Notes: generated from the sequence alone by a model not told the origin. DNA of 64,000 bases from Streptomyces eurythermus (GCF_014649115.1 NZ_BMSK01000009.1:124001-188000), one strand, 5' to 3'. Positions 49,382-58,396 are shown, counted from the first letter of the stretch. Made by a program: numbers and translations.

Positions 49382-50434
49382 TCAACTGCCGGTCGCGGAC
49401 TTCCAGTCCTCGACGTAGGCGCTGAGGTTCTTCTCGATGTCGTTCCAGTCGGGTTCGAAGACCTCCACGCCGTCCATCAGCCGGGTCAGCGCGACCGCGT
49501 TGGCGTCGGTGGCCTCGACGTCCTGGCGGGCGGTGAAGCCGCCGCCGATCGCGCTGACCTCCTGCTGCTGCTTGCGGGCGAGCATGAAGTCGAGCAGCTT
49601 CTTTCCGTTGGCGCTGTGCGGGGCCTTGGTGACCAGGCCGGCCGCGTACGGCAGGGCGAACGTGGTGGGCTTGCCGTCGGTGCCGGCCGGGAACCAGATG
49701 CCGAGGTTCGGCATGGTCTTGGTCTGGGCGTAGTTCATCTGCACATCGCCGTTGGCGACGAGGAGTTCGCCCTTGTCCACCTTGGGGGCGAGCTTGCCGG
49801 TGGAGGCGGACGGGCCGACGTTGTTGGTCTGGAGCCTCTTCAGATAGGCGAGGGCCCGCTCCTTGCCGCCGAAGTCGTGCATCGCCTTGATGAGTACGGC
49901 CGTTCCGTCGCCGGCGACGCCCGGGGTGGAGTACTGGAGCTTGTTCCTGTAGCGGGCGCCGAGCAGTTCGTCCCAGGTCTTCGGGGGCTGCTTCAGCTCC
50001 TTCTTGTTGTAGACGAACCCGAAGTAGTTGGTGACGACCGAGGTCCAGGTGGAGTCGGCGGCCTTGTCGGCGCCCGCGACCTGGTCGGCGCCGGCCGGGG
50101 CGTACTTCTGCAGCAGGCCCTTGCCGGCGGCCTGCTGGATGAACGGCGGCAGGGTGACCAGCACATCGGCCTGCGGGTTGCCGCGCTCGCGGACGGCGCG
50201 CTGCACCATCTCGCCGGAGCCGCCCTCGACGTACTTCACCTTGATGCCGGTCTGCTTCTGGAAGTCCTCGAAGACCTGGTCGTACCAGCCGTCGCCGTTC
50301 TCGCCCTTGAGGCCGTCGGCGCTGTAGACGGTGACGACCTTGGCGTCGGAGGCGGCGGAGGAGCCGCAGGCGGACAGCGCGGGCGCGGCGATCAGGGCGA
50401 GGGCCACGGCGAGCGGGACGCGGTTTCTGGGCAT
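49382..50434 (-). CDS. 2-Aminoethylphosphonate-type ABC transporter binding lipoprotein
   Basis: 350 aa. Lipobox LSAC (Cys23). Binding domain of the iron/thiamine/phosphonate class (VVTVYSADGLKGENGDGWYDQVFEDFQKQ; VEGGSGEMVQRAVRERGNPQADVLV). The six-gene context with phosphonatase-like HAD and FAD oxidase points to 2-aminoethylphosphonate (PhnS-like) rather than iron. Followed on the minus strand by the secreted phosphodiesterase, preceded by the two permeases. Confidence 0.85.
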   Translation of the reverse strand: MPRNRVPLAVALALIAAPALSACGSSAASDAKVVTVYSADGLKGENGDGWYDQVFEDFQKQTGIKVKYVEGGSGEMVQRAVRERGNPQADVLVTLPPFIQQAAGKGLLQKYAPAGADQVAGADKAADSTWTSVVTNYFGFVYNKKELKQPPKTWDELLGARYRNKLQYSTPGVAGDGTAVLIKAMHDFGGKERALAYLKRLQTNNVGPSASTGKLAPKVDKGELLVANGDVQMNYAQTKTMPNLGIWFPAGTDGKPTTFALPYAAGLVTKAPHSANGKKLLDFMLARKQQQEVSAIGGGFTARQDVEATDANAVALTRLMDGVEVFEPDWNDIEKNLSAYVEDWKSATGS

Positions 50435-50481
50435 GGCGGAGCGGTCTCCTGGCGAGGTGACGGGGGTGATCCGGGGAGGGT

Positions 50482-51279
50482 TCAGCGGTAGGAGGCCCGG
50501 GTGCGGACCCGGGAGACGGCGAACAGGACGAGCAGGGTTGCCGCCATCAGGACCACGGCGACGGCGGACCCGGTGAACAGGGCGCCCCGGTCGGTGGCCG
50601 CGTAGACCAGCACGGGCAGCGGGGTCCAGTCCGGCGGGTAGAGCATCATCGTGGCGCTCAGCTCGCCCATGGACAGGGCGAAGCACAGGCCGGCGGCGGC
50701 GGTCAGGGAGGGCAGCAGCAGCGGCAGCCGCACCCGGAACAGGATGTAGGCGGGGCGGGCGCCGAGGGAGGCGGCGGCCTGTTCGTAGGCCGGGTCCAGG
50801 CGGGTCAGGGCGGCCGACACCGACTGGTGGGCGAAGGCGGTGACCAGCACGGTGTGGGCGGTGATCACGATCCACCGGGTGCCGTTGAGCAGCAGCGGCG
50901 GCTGGGAGAACGCCACCAGCACCGCGAGGCCCACCACCACCGACGGCACGGCGACCGGCAGCACGAACAGGGCGTCCAGTACCCGGCGGTGGCGTTTCCT
51001 CAGGGCGGCCCCGGCCAGCGCGGCCCAGGTGCCTGCGGTCAGCGCGAGCAGGCTGGCGGCGACCGCCGTGACCAGGCTGGTGGTGAGCGCCTGGAGGGCC
51101 TCGCCGCGGGTGGCGGAGCGGTAGTGGTCCAGGGTGGGGCCGGAGGGCAGGGCACCGGACCAGTGGGTGGCGAAGGAGGCGCCCAGGATGACCAGCAGCG
51201 GCAGCGCGAACAGCGGCAGGAACAGGACGAGGAACACCGCCCAGGCGGCCCATCTGGCCTTGCGGCTATGCACCAGCAC
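50482..51279 (-). CDS. 2-Aminoethylphosphonate-type ABC permease (PhnV-like)
   Basis: 265-aa permease with six membrane segments (WAVFLVLFLPLFALPLLVILG first) and the coupling loop EQAAASLGARPAYILFRVRLP. GTG 51279 overlaps the end of the previous permease gene by 14 nt. No signal other than membrane insertion. Confidence 0.85.
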   Translation of the reverse strand: MLVHSRKARWAAWAVFLVLFLPLFALPLLVILGASFATHWSGALPSGPTLDHYRSATRGEALQALTTSLVTAVAASLLALTAGTWAALAGAALRKRHRRVLDALFVLPVAVPSVVVGLAVLVAFSQPPLLLNGTRWIVITAHTVLVTAFAHQSVSAALTRLDPAYEQAAASLGARPAYILFRVRLPLLLPSLTAAAGLCFALSMGELSATMMLYPPDWTPLPVLVYAATDRGALFTGSAVAVVLMAATLLVLFAVSRVRTRASYR

Positions 51280-52135
51280 GACGGCTCACCACCCGGTACA
51301 GGCCGTACAGGCCCACGGAGATCAGGACGTTGACGACGGCGACCGCGCAGGCGCCCGGGTAGTCGGACTCCAGGATCGCCTTGCCGTAGACGAGCATCGG
51401 CAGGGTGGTGACCCCCTTCGCGCCGGTGAACAGCACGATCCCGAACTCGTTCAGGCACAGCACCAGGACCAGGCTGCCGCCGGCCGCGAGCGCGGGCAGC
51501 GCCTCGGGCAGGATCACCCGCCGGACGATGCGGGGCGCCCGCGCCCCGAGCGAACTGGCCGCCTCCAGCTGGGCGGTGTCGAGCTGCGCGAACGCGGCGA
51601 GCAGCGGACGCATCACGAACGGCGTGAAGTAGGTGACCTCCGCCAGCAGCACGCCCCAGGGCGTGGTGAGGAACTGGAAGGAGCCGACGACGCCCGTGCC
51701 GCCGTACAGGAACAGCAGCGCCAGCGTGATCAGGAAGGACGGGAAGGACAGGTACACGTCGATGAACCGGGCCACCGCCCTCGCGCCGGGGAACGGCACG
51801 AACGCGATGACCAGCGCCAGCAGGAACCCCAGGAGCAGACAGCCGGCGGTGGCGGCCAGCGCCAGCCACACGGTGGTCCACAGCGCGTGCCGGAACGCTT
51901 CCGAGGCGAAGACGTCGGCGTACGCCTGGAGGGAGGTGCCGCCGGTGTCGGGCCGCAGGGACTGGCGGACGACGAGGGCGAGGGGGTAGAGGAAGAAGAG
52001 GACGAGGGCGGCTACTGGTGGAAGGGCCCAGGCAAGCGCCCCGAAGGGGCGCGGGCCCGTCTTCGATTTGCGGCTGCCGCCGCGTGGGCGCGCCCGGCCA
52101 CGGACCACCTTCGGATTCCCGACAACCTCAGCCAT
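51266..52135 (-). CDS. 2-Aminoethylphosphonate-type ABC permease (PhnU-like)
   Basis: 289-aa permease; a basic N-terminus precedes six segments (PFGALAWALPPVAALVLFFL first) with coupling loop LEAASSLGARAPRIVRRVILP. Overlaps the ATPase gene by 8 nt and the next permease by 14 nt, consistent with one message. Confidence 0.85.
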   Translation of the reverse strand: MAEVVGNPKVVRGRARPRGGSRKSKTGPRPFGALAWALPPVAALVLFFLYPLALVVRQSLRPDTGGTSLQAYADVFASEAFRHALWTTVWLALAATAGCLLLGFLLALVIAFVPFPGARAVARFIDVYLSFPSFLITLALLFLYGGTGVVGSFQFLTTPWGVLLAEVTYFTPFVMRPLLAAFAQLDTAQLEAASSLGARAPRIVRRVILPEALPALAAGGSLVLVLCLNEFGIVLFTGAKGVTTLPMLVYGKAILESDYPGACAVAVVNVLISVGLYGLYRVVSRRAGA

Positions 52136-53174
52136 GGCTGACTCCCGCGGGCAGCAGCACCCCGTCGTCGGGCGCGAAGTGCAGGTCCACCGTGTCCCCG
52201 AGGGCCGGCGGAGCCTTCAGTTCGCGTACGTCCGCCATCACCGTGTGCCCGTCGACCTCGACGTACAGCCGGTGCGTGGCGCCGCGCCACTGGATCTCCC
52301 GTACGGTGCCCGGGAGCCGGTTGGGTCCCTCGCCCAGCCCGACCAGGTGCGGCCGTACGCAGAGCGTGGCACGGGCGCCCACGGCGGCCCCGGCCGTGTC
52401 GAGCTTCAGCTCGGTGCCCGCGAGGGACACCCCGCCGGCCGTCACGGTCACCGGGACCAGGTTGGCGCCGCCCACGAAGGACGCGGTGAAGGCGTCGGTA
52501 GGCGCCCGGTACAGCTCCCTCGGCGTGCCGCACGCCCGCAGCCGGGCCGAGTCCATCACCGCGATCCGGTCGGCCAGGGTCAGCGCCTCGACCTGGTCGT
52601 GGGTGACGTACAGCATCGACACGTCGGGCAGTTCGCGGTGCAGCCGGGCGAGTTCGGTGAGCATGCCGGAGCGCAGCCGGGCGTCCAGCGCGGACAGCGG
52701 CTCGTCCAGGAGGAGCACGCGGGGCCGGATGGCGAGCGCGCGGGCGATCGCGACGCGCTGCTGCTGCCCGCCGGACAGCTCGCGCGGGTGGCGGCGGGCG
52801 TAGCCGGCCATGCCGGTCAGCTCCAGCGCCTCGGCGACCCGCTGCCGTATCTCGCCCTTGGGGGTGCGGCGGGCCTTGAGCCCGAAGGCCACGTTCTCGT
52901 CCACGCGCAGGTGCGGGAAGAGGGCGTAGCTCTGGACGACCATGCCGATGCCGCGCCGGTACGGCGGGAGGTCCGTCACGTCCTCGCCGCCGAGGTACAC
53001 CCGCCCGGACGCGGGCCGCACGAACCCGGCGACCGCCCGCAGCGCGGTGGTCTTGCCGGATCCGGACGGTCCGAGGAGCGCCATGACCTCGCCGGGCTCG
53101 ACGGTCAGGTCGAGGGAGTCGAGGACGACGTTGCCGTCATAGGCGACCGTGACGGAGTCGAAGCGGATGCCCAT
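52128..53174 (-). CDS. 2-Aminoethylphosphonate-type ABC ATPase (PhnT-like)
   Basis: 348 aa. Walker A GPSGSGKTT, Q-loop MVVQSYALFPH, signature LSGGQQQR, Walker B VLLLDEPLSALD, switch YVTHDQVEAL, then a C-terminal TOBE-like domain (about 270-345) as in spermidine/phosphonate ATPases. ATG 53174 begins 1 nt after the HAD stop. Confidence 0.9.
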   Translation of the reverse strand: MGIRFDSVTVAYDGNVVLDSLDLTVEPGEVMALLGPSGSGKTTALRAVAGFVRPASGRVYLGGEDVTDLPPYRRGIGMVVQSYALFPHLRVDENVAFGLKARRTPKGEIRQRVAEALELTGMAGYARRHPRELSGGQQQRVAIARALAIRPRVLLLDEPLSALDARLRSGMLTELARLHRELPDVSMLYVTHDQVEALTLADRIAVMDSARLRACGTPRELYRAPTDAFTASFVGGANLVPVTVTAGGVSLAGTELKLDTAGAAVGARATLCVRPHLVGLGEGPNRLPGTVREIQWRGATHRLYVEVDGHTVMADVRELKAPPALGDTVDLHFAPDDGVLLPAGVSHG

Positions 53175-53175
53175 G

Positions 53176-53904
53176 TCAGCGGTCCCCGGCGAGCAGGCCG
53201 GGCAGGCCGGCGACGGAGTCGAGGACATGGGTGGCACCGGCGGCGGTGAACTCGGCGTCGCCGTGTGCGCCGGTGCGCACGCCGGCGACCAGCCCGGCCC
53301 CGGCGCGGACGCCGCTGAGCACGTCGTACGAGGTGTCGCCGGCCACCGCGATCTGCCGTACGTCGTCGGCCGCCTTGGTGCGGACGAACGCCTCCAGCAC
53401 CATGTCCGGGTACGGCCGCCCGCGCCCGCCGGCGTCGGCCGGGCACAGGGTGAGCGGCACCAGGCCGCGCCAGCCGAGGGCGTCCAGGATGGCGTCCTGG
53501 GTGACCCGGGCGAAGCCGGTGGTGAGGACGACGGTACGGCCGGCCCCGGTCAGTTCCTCGATGGCCTCGCGGGCGCCGGGGACCGGCGCGATCAGGCCCT
53601 GGTCGACCAGGTCGCCGTACGCCTTCTCGAAGGCGGTGTTGGCGCGCCGGGCGCGGTCCTCGTCGCCGAAGAGGTGGCGGAAGACGGAGATCTTGGACTC
53701 GCCCATGGTGGCGCGGACGTAGGCCAGGTGCTCGGCGTGCTCGGCGGAGCCGGGCTCGACGCCCAGCTCGGCGGCGGCAGCGGCGAAGGCGCGCTCGACC
53801 AGGCCGCCGTCGGCGACGGTGGTGCCGGCCATGTCGAGGACGACGAGGCGGATGCCGGGGCCGGCCGGGGTGTTCGGGGTGACGGGTGTCATGGGGGTGC
53901 TCAC
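53176..53904 (-). CDS. Phosphonatase-like HAD hydrolase
   Basis: 242 aa from GTG 53904, whose GTGA overlaps the FAD-oxidase stop; an ATG four codons later is possible. Motif I is DMAGT (Asp24-Met-Ala26): Ala in place of the second acid is the mark of phosphonatases. Lys71 in TMGESKISV aligns with the Schiff-base lysine of PhnX; VLTTGFARVTQ, GRPYPDMV and AGDTSYDV are motifs II-IV. Expected reaction: phosphonoacetaldehyde to acetaldehyde and phosphate. The product of the neighbouring FAD oxidase would be the substrate. Confidence 0.88.
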   Translation of the reverse strand: MSTPMTPVTPNTPAGPGIRLVVLDMAGTTVADGGLVERAFAAAAAELGVEPGSAEHAEHLAYVRATMGESKISVFRHLFGDEDRARRANTAFEKAYGDLVDQGLIAPVPGAREAIEELTGAGRTVVLTTGFARVTQDAILDALGWRGLVPLTLCPADAGGRGRPYPDMVLEAFVRTKAADDVRQIAVAGDTSYDVLSGVRAGAGLVAGVRTGAHGDAEFTAAGATHVLDSVAGLPGLLAGDR

Positions 53905-55025
53905 CAGCCCAGTTCGTTCGCGGTGGTCTCGGCTATCGCGGGGGCGCAGGTCATGCCGCGCCCGCCGGGCCCGGTGACCAGCCACACCCCCTCGTGCACC
54001 TGCTGGCGGTGGACGACCTTGCCGGGGTCGGTGCACTGCGCGTACACGCCCGCCCAGCGGTGCCGCACACGCGGCAGCGGCCGGCCGAGGAGGGACTCCA
54101 CGACGCCGGTGAGGTGCTCGTAGGGCTCCTCGACGGTGTCGAAGGCGAAGGGGTGCTCGTACTCGTGGGTGTCGCCGATGGTCAGGCCGCCGTCGGCGCG
54201 CTGCACCATGAGCAGCTGCATCTTGTGCGCGGCGGCGGTGTCCGGCTGCGGCCGGCGGGCGTTCAGCTCGTCCAGGGCCTCCGAGGCGTACGCCGGGTAG
54301 TAGCGGAAGCTGTCGGCGTCGGCGACGGAGGTGGTCAGCGGCTCGCCGAGCGGGTCGGTCTGCATCATCTGGAGGCGGACGCGGCGCACCGGGAGATCCG
54401 GGCCGGCCAGTTCGCGGACGAGTCCGCCGAGCCAGGCGCCGGTGCACAGCACGACGGCGTCGGCGTGGTGGATGTCCCCGTGGTCGTCGCGGACGGTCCC
54501 GGCGCCGGTCACGTCGCGCACCTCCCGGCCCGGCAGGAAGGTGTAGTTCGGGGACTTCAGCAGCTCCGCGCGCAGGGCGAGCTGGGCGGTACGGGGCTCC
54601 ACGGCCGCGTCCCGCTCGCAGTACAGGGCGGCGGTGAAGTCGCCGCGCAGGGCGGGGTTCAGGGCGCGGGCCTCGCCGGGGGTGAGCAGCTTGTAGCCGC
54701 GGGCGGCGGCGTCCGCGCGGGCCACGGCCGCCTCCGCGACGGCGAGTTCGAGCGGGCCGCGGACCGGGGTGAGGGAGCCGTTGGGGCGGAAGCCCAGCGC
54801 CGGCACCCGGCCGCCGATCCCCTCCCACAGCTCCCGCGCCCGCAGGGCGGCTTCCAGCTCTTCTCCACCCGCGCGCCCGCTCACCCAGATCTGCCCGAAG
54901 TTGCGCAGCGAGGCGCCGCGCGCCTCGGCCTCGCGCTCGATCTGGACGACCTGGTGGCCGCGTTCCACTGCGTGCCAGGCGTGCATGGTGCCCACCACGC
55001 CTGCTCCGACGACTGTGACTCTCAC
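53901..55025 (-). CDS. FAD-dependent amine oxidase of phosphonate catabolism (glycine/sarcosine-oxidase-like)
   Basis: 374 aa from GTG 55025. N-terminal FAD fold VTVVGAGVVGTMHAWHAVERGHQVVQIERE; LRNFGQIWVSGR; C-terminal GVWLVTGPGGRGMTCAPAIAE. This DAO-family subgroup is typically found with aminoethylphosphonate transporters and phosphonatase-like HADs. It likely oxidises (N-methyl-)2-aminoethylphosphonate to phosphonoacetaldehyde, replacing the missing transaminase PhnW. First gene after the predicted operator; next gene overlaps by 4 nt. Confidence 0.85.
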   Translation of the reverse strand: MRVTVVGAGVVGTMHAWHAVERGHQVVQIEREAEARGASLRNFGQIWVSGRAGGEELEAALRARELWEGIGGRVPALGFRPNGSLTPVRGPLELAVAEAAVARADAAARGYKLLTPGEARALNPALRGDFTAALYCERDAAVEPRTAQLALRAELLKSPNYTFLPGREVRDVTGAGTVRDDHGDIHHADAVVLCTGAWLGGLVRELAGPDLPVRRVRLQMMQTDPLGEPLTTSVADADSFRYYPAYASEALDELNARRPQPDTAAAHKMQLLMVQRADGGLTIGDTHEYEHPFAFDTVEEPYEHLTGVVESLLGRPLPRVRHRWAGVYAQCTDPGKVVHRQQVHEGVWLVTGPGGRGMTCAPAIAETTANELGW

Positions 55026-55100
55026 GGCGGCAACGCTCCTCGTGATTCGGGAACCGGAGACATCCGGCTGACAACGAGAGCGTGAACGAGCCATCACGTT

Positions 55101-55112
55101 TGGGCTAGACCC
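55101..55112 (-). promoter_or_regulatory. Predicted PhnF/HutC-type operator
   Basis: TGGGCTAGACCC lies 76 nt before the FAD-oxidase start and 49 nt after the GntR stop. It is 10 of 12 identical to TGGTCTAGACCA-like sites bound by HutC-subfamily GntR regulators (DasR, PhnF). It sits next to a phosphonate-type GntR gene, the natural binder. Confidence 0.6.
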
Positions 55113-55160
55113 GTTATCTTTTTGTGATACGTGGGTGGTGTGCGGGGCGGGCGGGGTTCC

Positions 55161-55916
55161 TCAGCCCTGGAGGTGGGTGGTGAAGGAGAAGCGGTCGCCC
55201 CGGTACAGCGACCGCACCCGCTCCAGCGGGCGGCCCCCGGTGTCCCGGGAGATCCGGTGGATCAGCAGCATGGGCAGGGCGGGCGGGGTGCCGATGAGCA
55301 GGGCCTCGCGGGGCGTGGCCAGGACGGTCTCGATCCGCTCGTCCGCGTCGCCGAAGGAGATGCCCTGGGCGGCGAGATAGCCGTAGAAGGAGGAGTCCGG
55401 GTCGAAGTCCGTGTCCAGCCGGGGCACCCGCGCGACGGCGACGTACGTGCTCTCCAGGCCCACCCGCTCGTCGTCGGCGAGCAGCACGCGCTCCAGGTGC
55501 CAGACGGGTTCGCCGCGGCCGATCCCGGTCTCGGCGGCGAGCGGCTCCGGGCACGGGAACCGGTCGAGGGTGACGAGGCTGCGGCCGGGTGTGCGCCCCT
55601 GCCGGCGTACGCCCTCGGTGTAGCTGGCCAGGGACAGCGGCTGGGCCAGCTTGGGTCCGGCGACCACCGTGCCCCGGCCCCGGCGCCGCAGCCGGCCCTC
55701 CAGCACCAGGTCCCGCACGGCCTGCCGCACGGTCTCGCGGGCCACGTCGTACCGCTCGGCGAGATCCCGCTCGGTGGGGATGACGCCGCCCTCCCCCAGC
55801 TCCTCCAGCAGCGCGGCGATCCGCGCCTTCACCGCGTAGTACTTGGGGATGCGCCCGTGCTCGGGGATGCCGGAGCGGACGGGGGCGCCGGGGGCCTGGT
55901 CGTTGGGGTAGTCCAC
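55161..55916 (-). CDS. HutC-subfamily GntR regulator (PhnF-like)
   Basis: 251 aa. GntR winged HTH (about 25-90: YYAVKARIAALLEELGEGGVIPTERDLAERYDVARETVRQAVRDL) and UTRA effector domain (about 100-250: LSLASYTEGVRRQGRTPGRSL...MLLIHRISRDTGGRPLERVRSLYRGDRFSF). Lies upstream of and co-directional with the phosphonate genes; it probably represses them through the site at 55101 and is released by a phosphonate or aldehyde. Confidence 0.9.
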   Translation of the reverse strand: MDYPNDQAPGAPVRSGIPEHGRIPKYYAVKARIAALLEELGEGGVIPTERDLAERYDVARETVRQAVRDLVLEGRLRRRGRGTVVAGPKLAQPLSLASYTEGVRRQGRTPGRSLVTLDRFPCPEPLAAETGIGRGEPVWHLERVLLADDERVGLESTYVAVARVPRLDTDFDPDSSFYGYLAAQGISFGDADERIETVLATPREALLIGTPPALPMLLIHRISRDTGGRPLERVRSLYRGDRFSFTTHLQG

Positions 55917-55988
55917 GGGGGGATCGTCGCAGACCGGGTCGGTGACGGAGGGGGTGGGGAGGGGGGCGCGGGTGCGGGGCGGGGGCGG

Positions 55989-56822
55989 TCAGCGGCGGGC
56001 GCGGACCAGGAGGAAGGCGACGGTGGCGGCGCCGAGCAGGGTGAACAGGGGGACGAGGGCGGCCGTGAGCGGCGTACGGGCGGCCCGGGGGGCCGGGGAA
56101 GGGGCCGCCGGGGCGGGGGTGCCGGGCGGGTGCGGGACGCGGGCCTCCCGCGCCTCCCGTACGGGGTCGGTGCCCTCCGCCCCCTCGCCGGTGTCGCCGT
56201 CCCCGTCCTCGGTGACCGAGAAGCGGTAGGCGCCGGACTCCCCGACCCAGTCCCCGTCCTGGCCCTGCCGCTGTACGACGGCGGCGTTCGCGGTGACCCG
56301 GCCGGTCGCGGCGTCGGGGGCGAGCGAGAACCGGACCCGTACGGCGACGGTCCGGCCGGGCGGCACGGTGAACCCGGCGAACCCGGCGCCCTCCAGCACG
56401 CCGACCAGTTCCTGGGCGTCGGTGGCCTCGAAGGCGACCCGGTGGGCGCGGGGGCCGTCGTAGAAGTCCAGGCGGAAGTGGTCCGGCCGCAGCGCGCGTT
56501 CGTCGCCGACGAGGACCACGACCGGGTGGATGCCGGCGCAGGTCCGGTCGGTGGTGTTGGTGAGGTCGATGTACCAGGTGCGGGGCCTGCCGCCGGCCTC
56601 GTACGACGCGGGGCCGCCGCGGATGCGGGTGGCCAGCGGGAAGGTGCGGGCGTCGGCGGCGGTGCAGGAGGGGGGCGCGGGGGCGGCGGTACGGGCGTGG
56701 GCGGCGGAGGGGGGCGCGGGGGCGGCGGTACGGGCGTGGGCGGCGGAGGGGGGCGCGGGGAGGAGGGCGGCGGCGGCCGCGGTCGCGGTGAGGCAGAGGG
56801 GCAGGGGCGTGCGCAGTCGCAT
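55989..56822 (-). CDS. Secreted, C-terminally membrane-anchored protein with repeat region
   Basis: 277 aa. Signal peptide (MRLRTPLPLCLTATAAAAALLPAPPSAAHA); residues about 28-50 hold a 13-residue repeat APPSAAHARTAAP twice plus the start of a third copy; a beta-rich domain (about 60-200, WYIDLTNTTDRTCAGIHPVVVLVG) with two cysteines follows; the tail has a Pro linker, one membrane segment (LVPLFTLLGAATVAFLLV) and RARR. Surface protein of unknown role; relatives lie in sortase or phosphonate regions of other actinomycetes only by my inference. Confidence 0.7.
   Translation of the reverse strand: MRLRTPLPLCLTATAAAAALLPAPPSAAHARTAAPAPPSAAHARTAAPAPPSCTAADARTFPLATRIRGGPASYEAGGRPRTWYIDLTNTTDRTCAGIHPVVVLVGDERALRPDHFRLDFYDGPRAHRVAFEATDAQELVGVLEGAGFAGFTVPPGRTVAVRVRFSLAPDAATGRVTANAAVVQRQGQDGDWVGESGAYRFSVTEDGDGDTGEGAEGTDPVREAREARVPHPPGTPAPAAPSPAPRAARTPLTAALVPLFTLLGAATVAFLLVRARR
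56668..56760 (-). repeat. 39-nt in-frame tandem repeat
   Basis: A 39-nt unit containing GGCGGTACGGGCGTGGGCGG occurs twice perfectly (about 56668-56706, 56707-56745) plus a partial third copy to about 56760; it encodes the 13-residue protein repeat. Recent slippage duplication is likely because the copies are identical. Confidence 0.85.
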
Positions 56823-56940
56823 GAACACATGACCCTGCCGGGTGGGGCGGGGGCGACGGCGCCGCCATGCCGGGGGCGGGGGGGAGGTCCCCCCTACCAG
56901 CGGACAACGGGCACCGGCCGGCCGTCAGGCGCGGGTCCGC

Positions 56941-57197
56941 CGTGGCCGGTCGCGCAGTTCCCCGCGCCCCTGAGGAAGTCGCGGTGCCCCCCGCCGAATA
57001 CGCAACGGCGACACGCGCAGCACCACGGGCCACCGGCCGGTCGCCATGCACGGGACCGCCGTGGCCGGTCGCGCAGTTCCCCGCGCCCCTGGGGAGTCGC
57101 GCTGCCGCCCGCCGAATACCGAACGGCGTCACGGGGCCACCGGCCGGTCGCCACGCGCGGGACCATCGTGGCCGGGCGCGCAGTTCCCCGCGCCCCT
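56941..57197. repeat. Streptomyces intergenic repeat cluster (three copies)
   Basis: A 31-nt core with GTGGCCGG(T/G)CGCGCAG followed by TTCCCCGCGCCCCT recurs at 56941-56971, 57060-57090 and 57167-57197, embedded in larger units of about 107-119 nt that also share a GCCGAATAC...AACGGCG motif and ACCGGCCGGTCGCCA(T/C)GC. The core is a motif I recognise as common between Streptomyces genes. No gene in 56823-57208. Confidence 0.85.
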
Positions 57198-57208
57198 TCG
57201 GGGTGCTC

Positions 57209-58345
57209 TCAGGCGTCCCCCCGGCCGAACAGCGGTGCCAGGAGTAGTTGGGCGGCTCCCTCGGAGACCAGGCGTTCGGCTCGTGGGGCGATGCGTACCG
57301 GGACGTCCTCGCCCGCTCCCTCGCGTCGGGCGCGTGCGGCCAGTACCTCGGCGACGCCCCGTGCGTACACGTCCGGCGCGCCGGCGACCGTACGTCCTCC
57401 GAGCAGCACCCCGTCGATGTCCAGCAGCCCGACCAGGTTTCCGGCCGCCACCCCCAGTACCCGTGCCGCCTCGGCGAGCTCGCCCCGGGCCGCCGCGCCG
57501 AGGCACAGTGCCTCCACGCAGCCCCGGTTCCCGCACTCGCACGGCGGTCCGTCCAGCTGGATCACCTGGTGGCCGAACTCCCCCGCCCCGGTGCGCGCCC
57601 CGCGGTGGACGCCGCCGTCGATCACCAGCCCGGCGCCGAGCCCCGTACCGAGGTGCAGATACGCGAACGACCGGCCCGCCACCTCCTGCGCGCCGCCCAC
57701 GGCCAGCCCGAGGGCCGCCGCGTTGGTGTCCTTGTCGACCACCACCGGCACCCCCAGCCGCCGCGCGAGCGCGTCCCGCAGCGGAAAGCCGTCCCACTCG
57801 GGGAACCCGGTGACCCGGTGGAGCACCCCGCGCGCGTGGTCCAGCGGGCCGGGCAGCGCCACCCCCGCCCCGACCAGCGACCCGACCCCGGCGAGGTCCT
57901 CACCGCCCGCACCGGGCAGGTCCCGCACGACATCGCGTACCGCCGCGCACACCGCCCCCAGCACGGCCTCGGCCCCGGCCCCCAGGTCCAGTTCCGCACG
58001 CCGCTCGGCCACCACCGCCCCGTCCAGTTCGACGAGCACGGCGCGCAGTTCGTCGCGGTCCAGATGCACCCCGACGGCGTGCCCCGCCTCCGGCACCAGC
58101 CGCAGCACGGTCCGCGGCTTGCCCCCGGTCGACGCCCGCCGCCCGGCCTCCGCGGCGAACCCCTCCGCCCGCAGCCGCGCGGTGATCTTGCTGACGGCCT
58201 GCGGGGTCAGCCCGGTGCGCTCGGCCAGCTCCAGCCGACTGATGCCCTCGGTCCCGGCATCCCGCAGCAGCCCCAGCACCAGTGCCGTGTTGTGGCTGCG
58301 CACCAGCCCGAGATTCGCCCCCGCCACGCCCTTGTCCCCCGTCAT
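57209..58345 (-). CDS. ROK-family transcriptional repressor
   Basis: 378 aa from ATG 58345; a GTG at 58372 is an alternative. Residues about 1-75 form a MarR-like winged HTH (VLGLLRDAGTEGISRLELAERTGLTPQAVSKITARLRAEG). The ROK core has the zinc site CECGNRGCVEA and VDKDTNAAALG (catalytic Asp position), but the phosphate loop reads HLDRDELRA instead of DxGGTxxR, so sugar-kinase activity is unlikely. Divergent from a Gfo/Idh/MocA gene across a palindrome (58397-58421), its probable operator. Effector likely a sugar or sugar phosphate. Confidence 0.88.
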   Translation of the reverse strand: MTGDKGVAGANLGLVRSHNTALVLGLLRDAGTEGISRLELAERTGLTPQAVSKITARLRAEGFAAEAGRRASTGGKPRTVLRLVPEAGHAVGVHLDRDELRAVLVELDGAVVAERRAELDLGAGAEAVLGAVCAAVRDVVRDLPGAGGEDLAGVGSLVGAGVALPGPLDHARGVLHRVTGFPEWDGFPLRDALARRLGVPVVVDKDTNAAALGLAVGGAQEVAGRSFAYLHLGTGLGAGLVIDGGVHRGARTGAGEFGHQVIQLDGPPCECGNRGCVEALCLGAAARGELAEAARVLGVAAGNLVGLLDIDGVLLGGRTVAGAPDVYARGVAEVLAARARREGAGEDVPVRIAPRAERLVSEGAAQLLLAPLFGRGDA

Positions 58346-58396
58346 CCCCGCCCTCGGCTCGCTCCTCTTCACGCCCCCATTCTCCCCTCCGCTTGC

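Noticed and set aside
57209..58345. Glucokinase
   Set aside because: ROK fold and zinc motif are present but the DxGGT phosphate loop is replaced and a DNA-binding domain is fused at the N-terminus.
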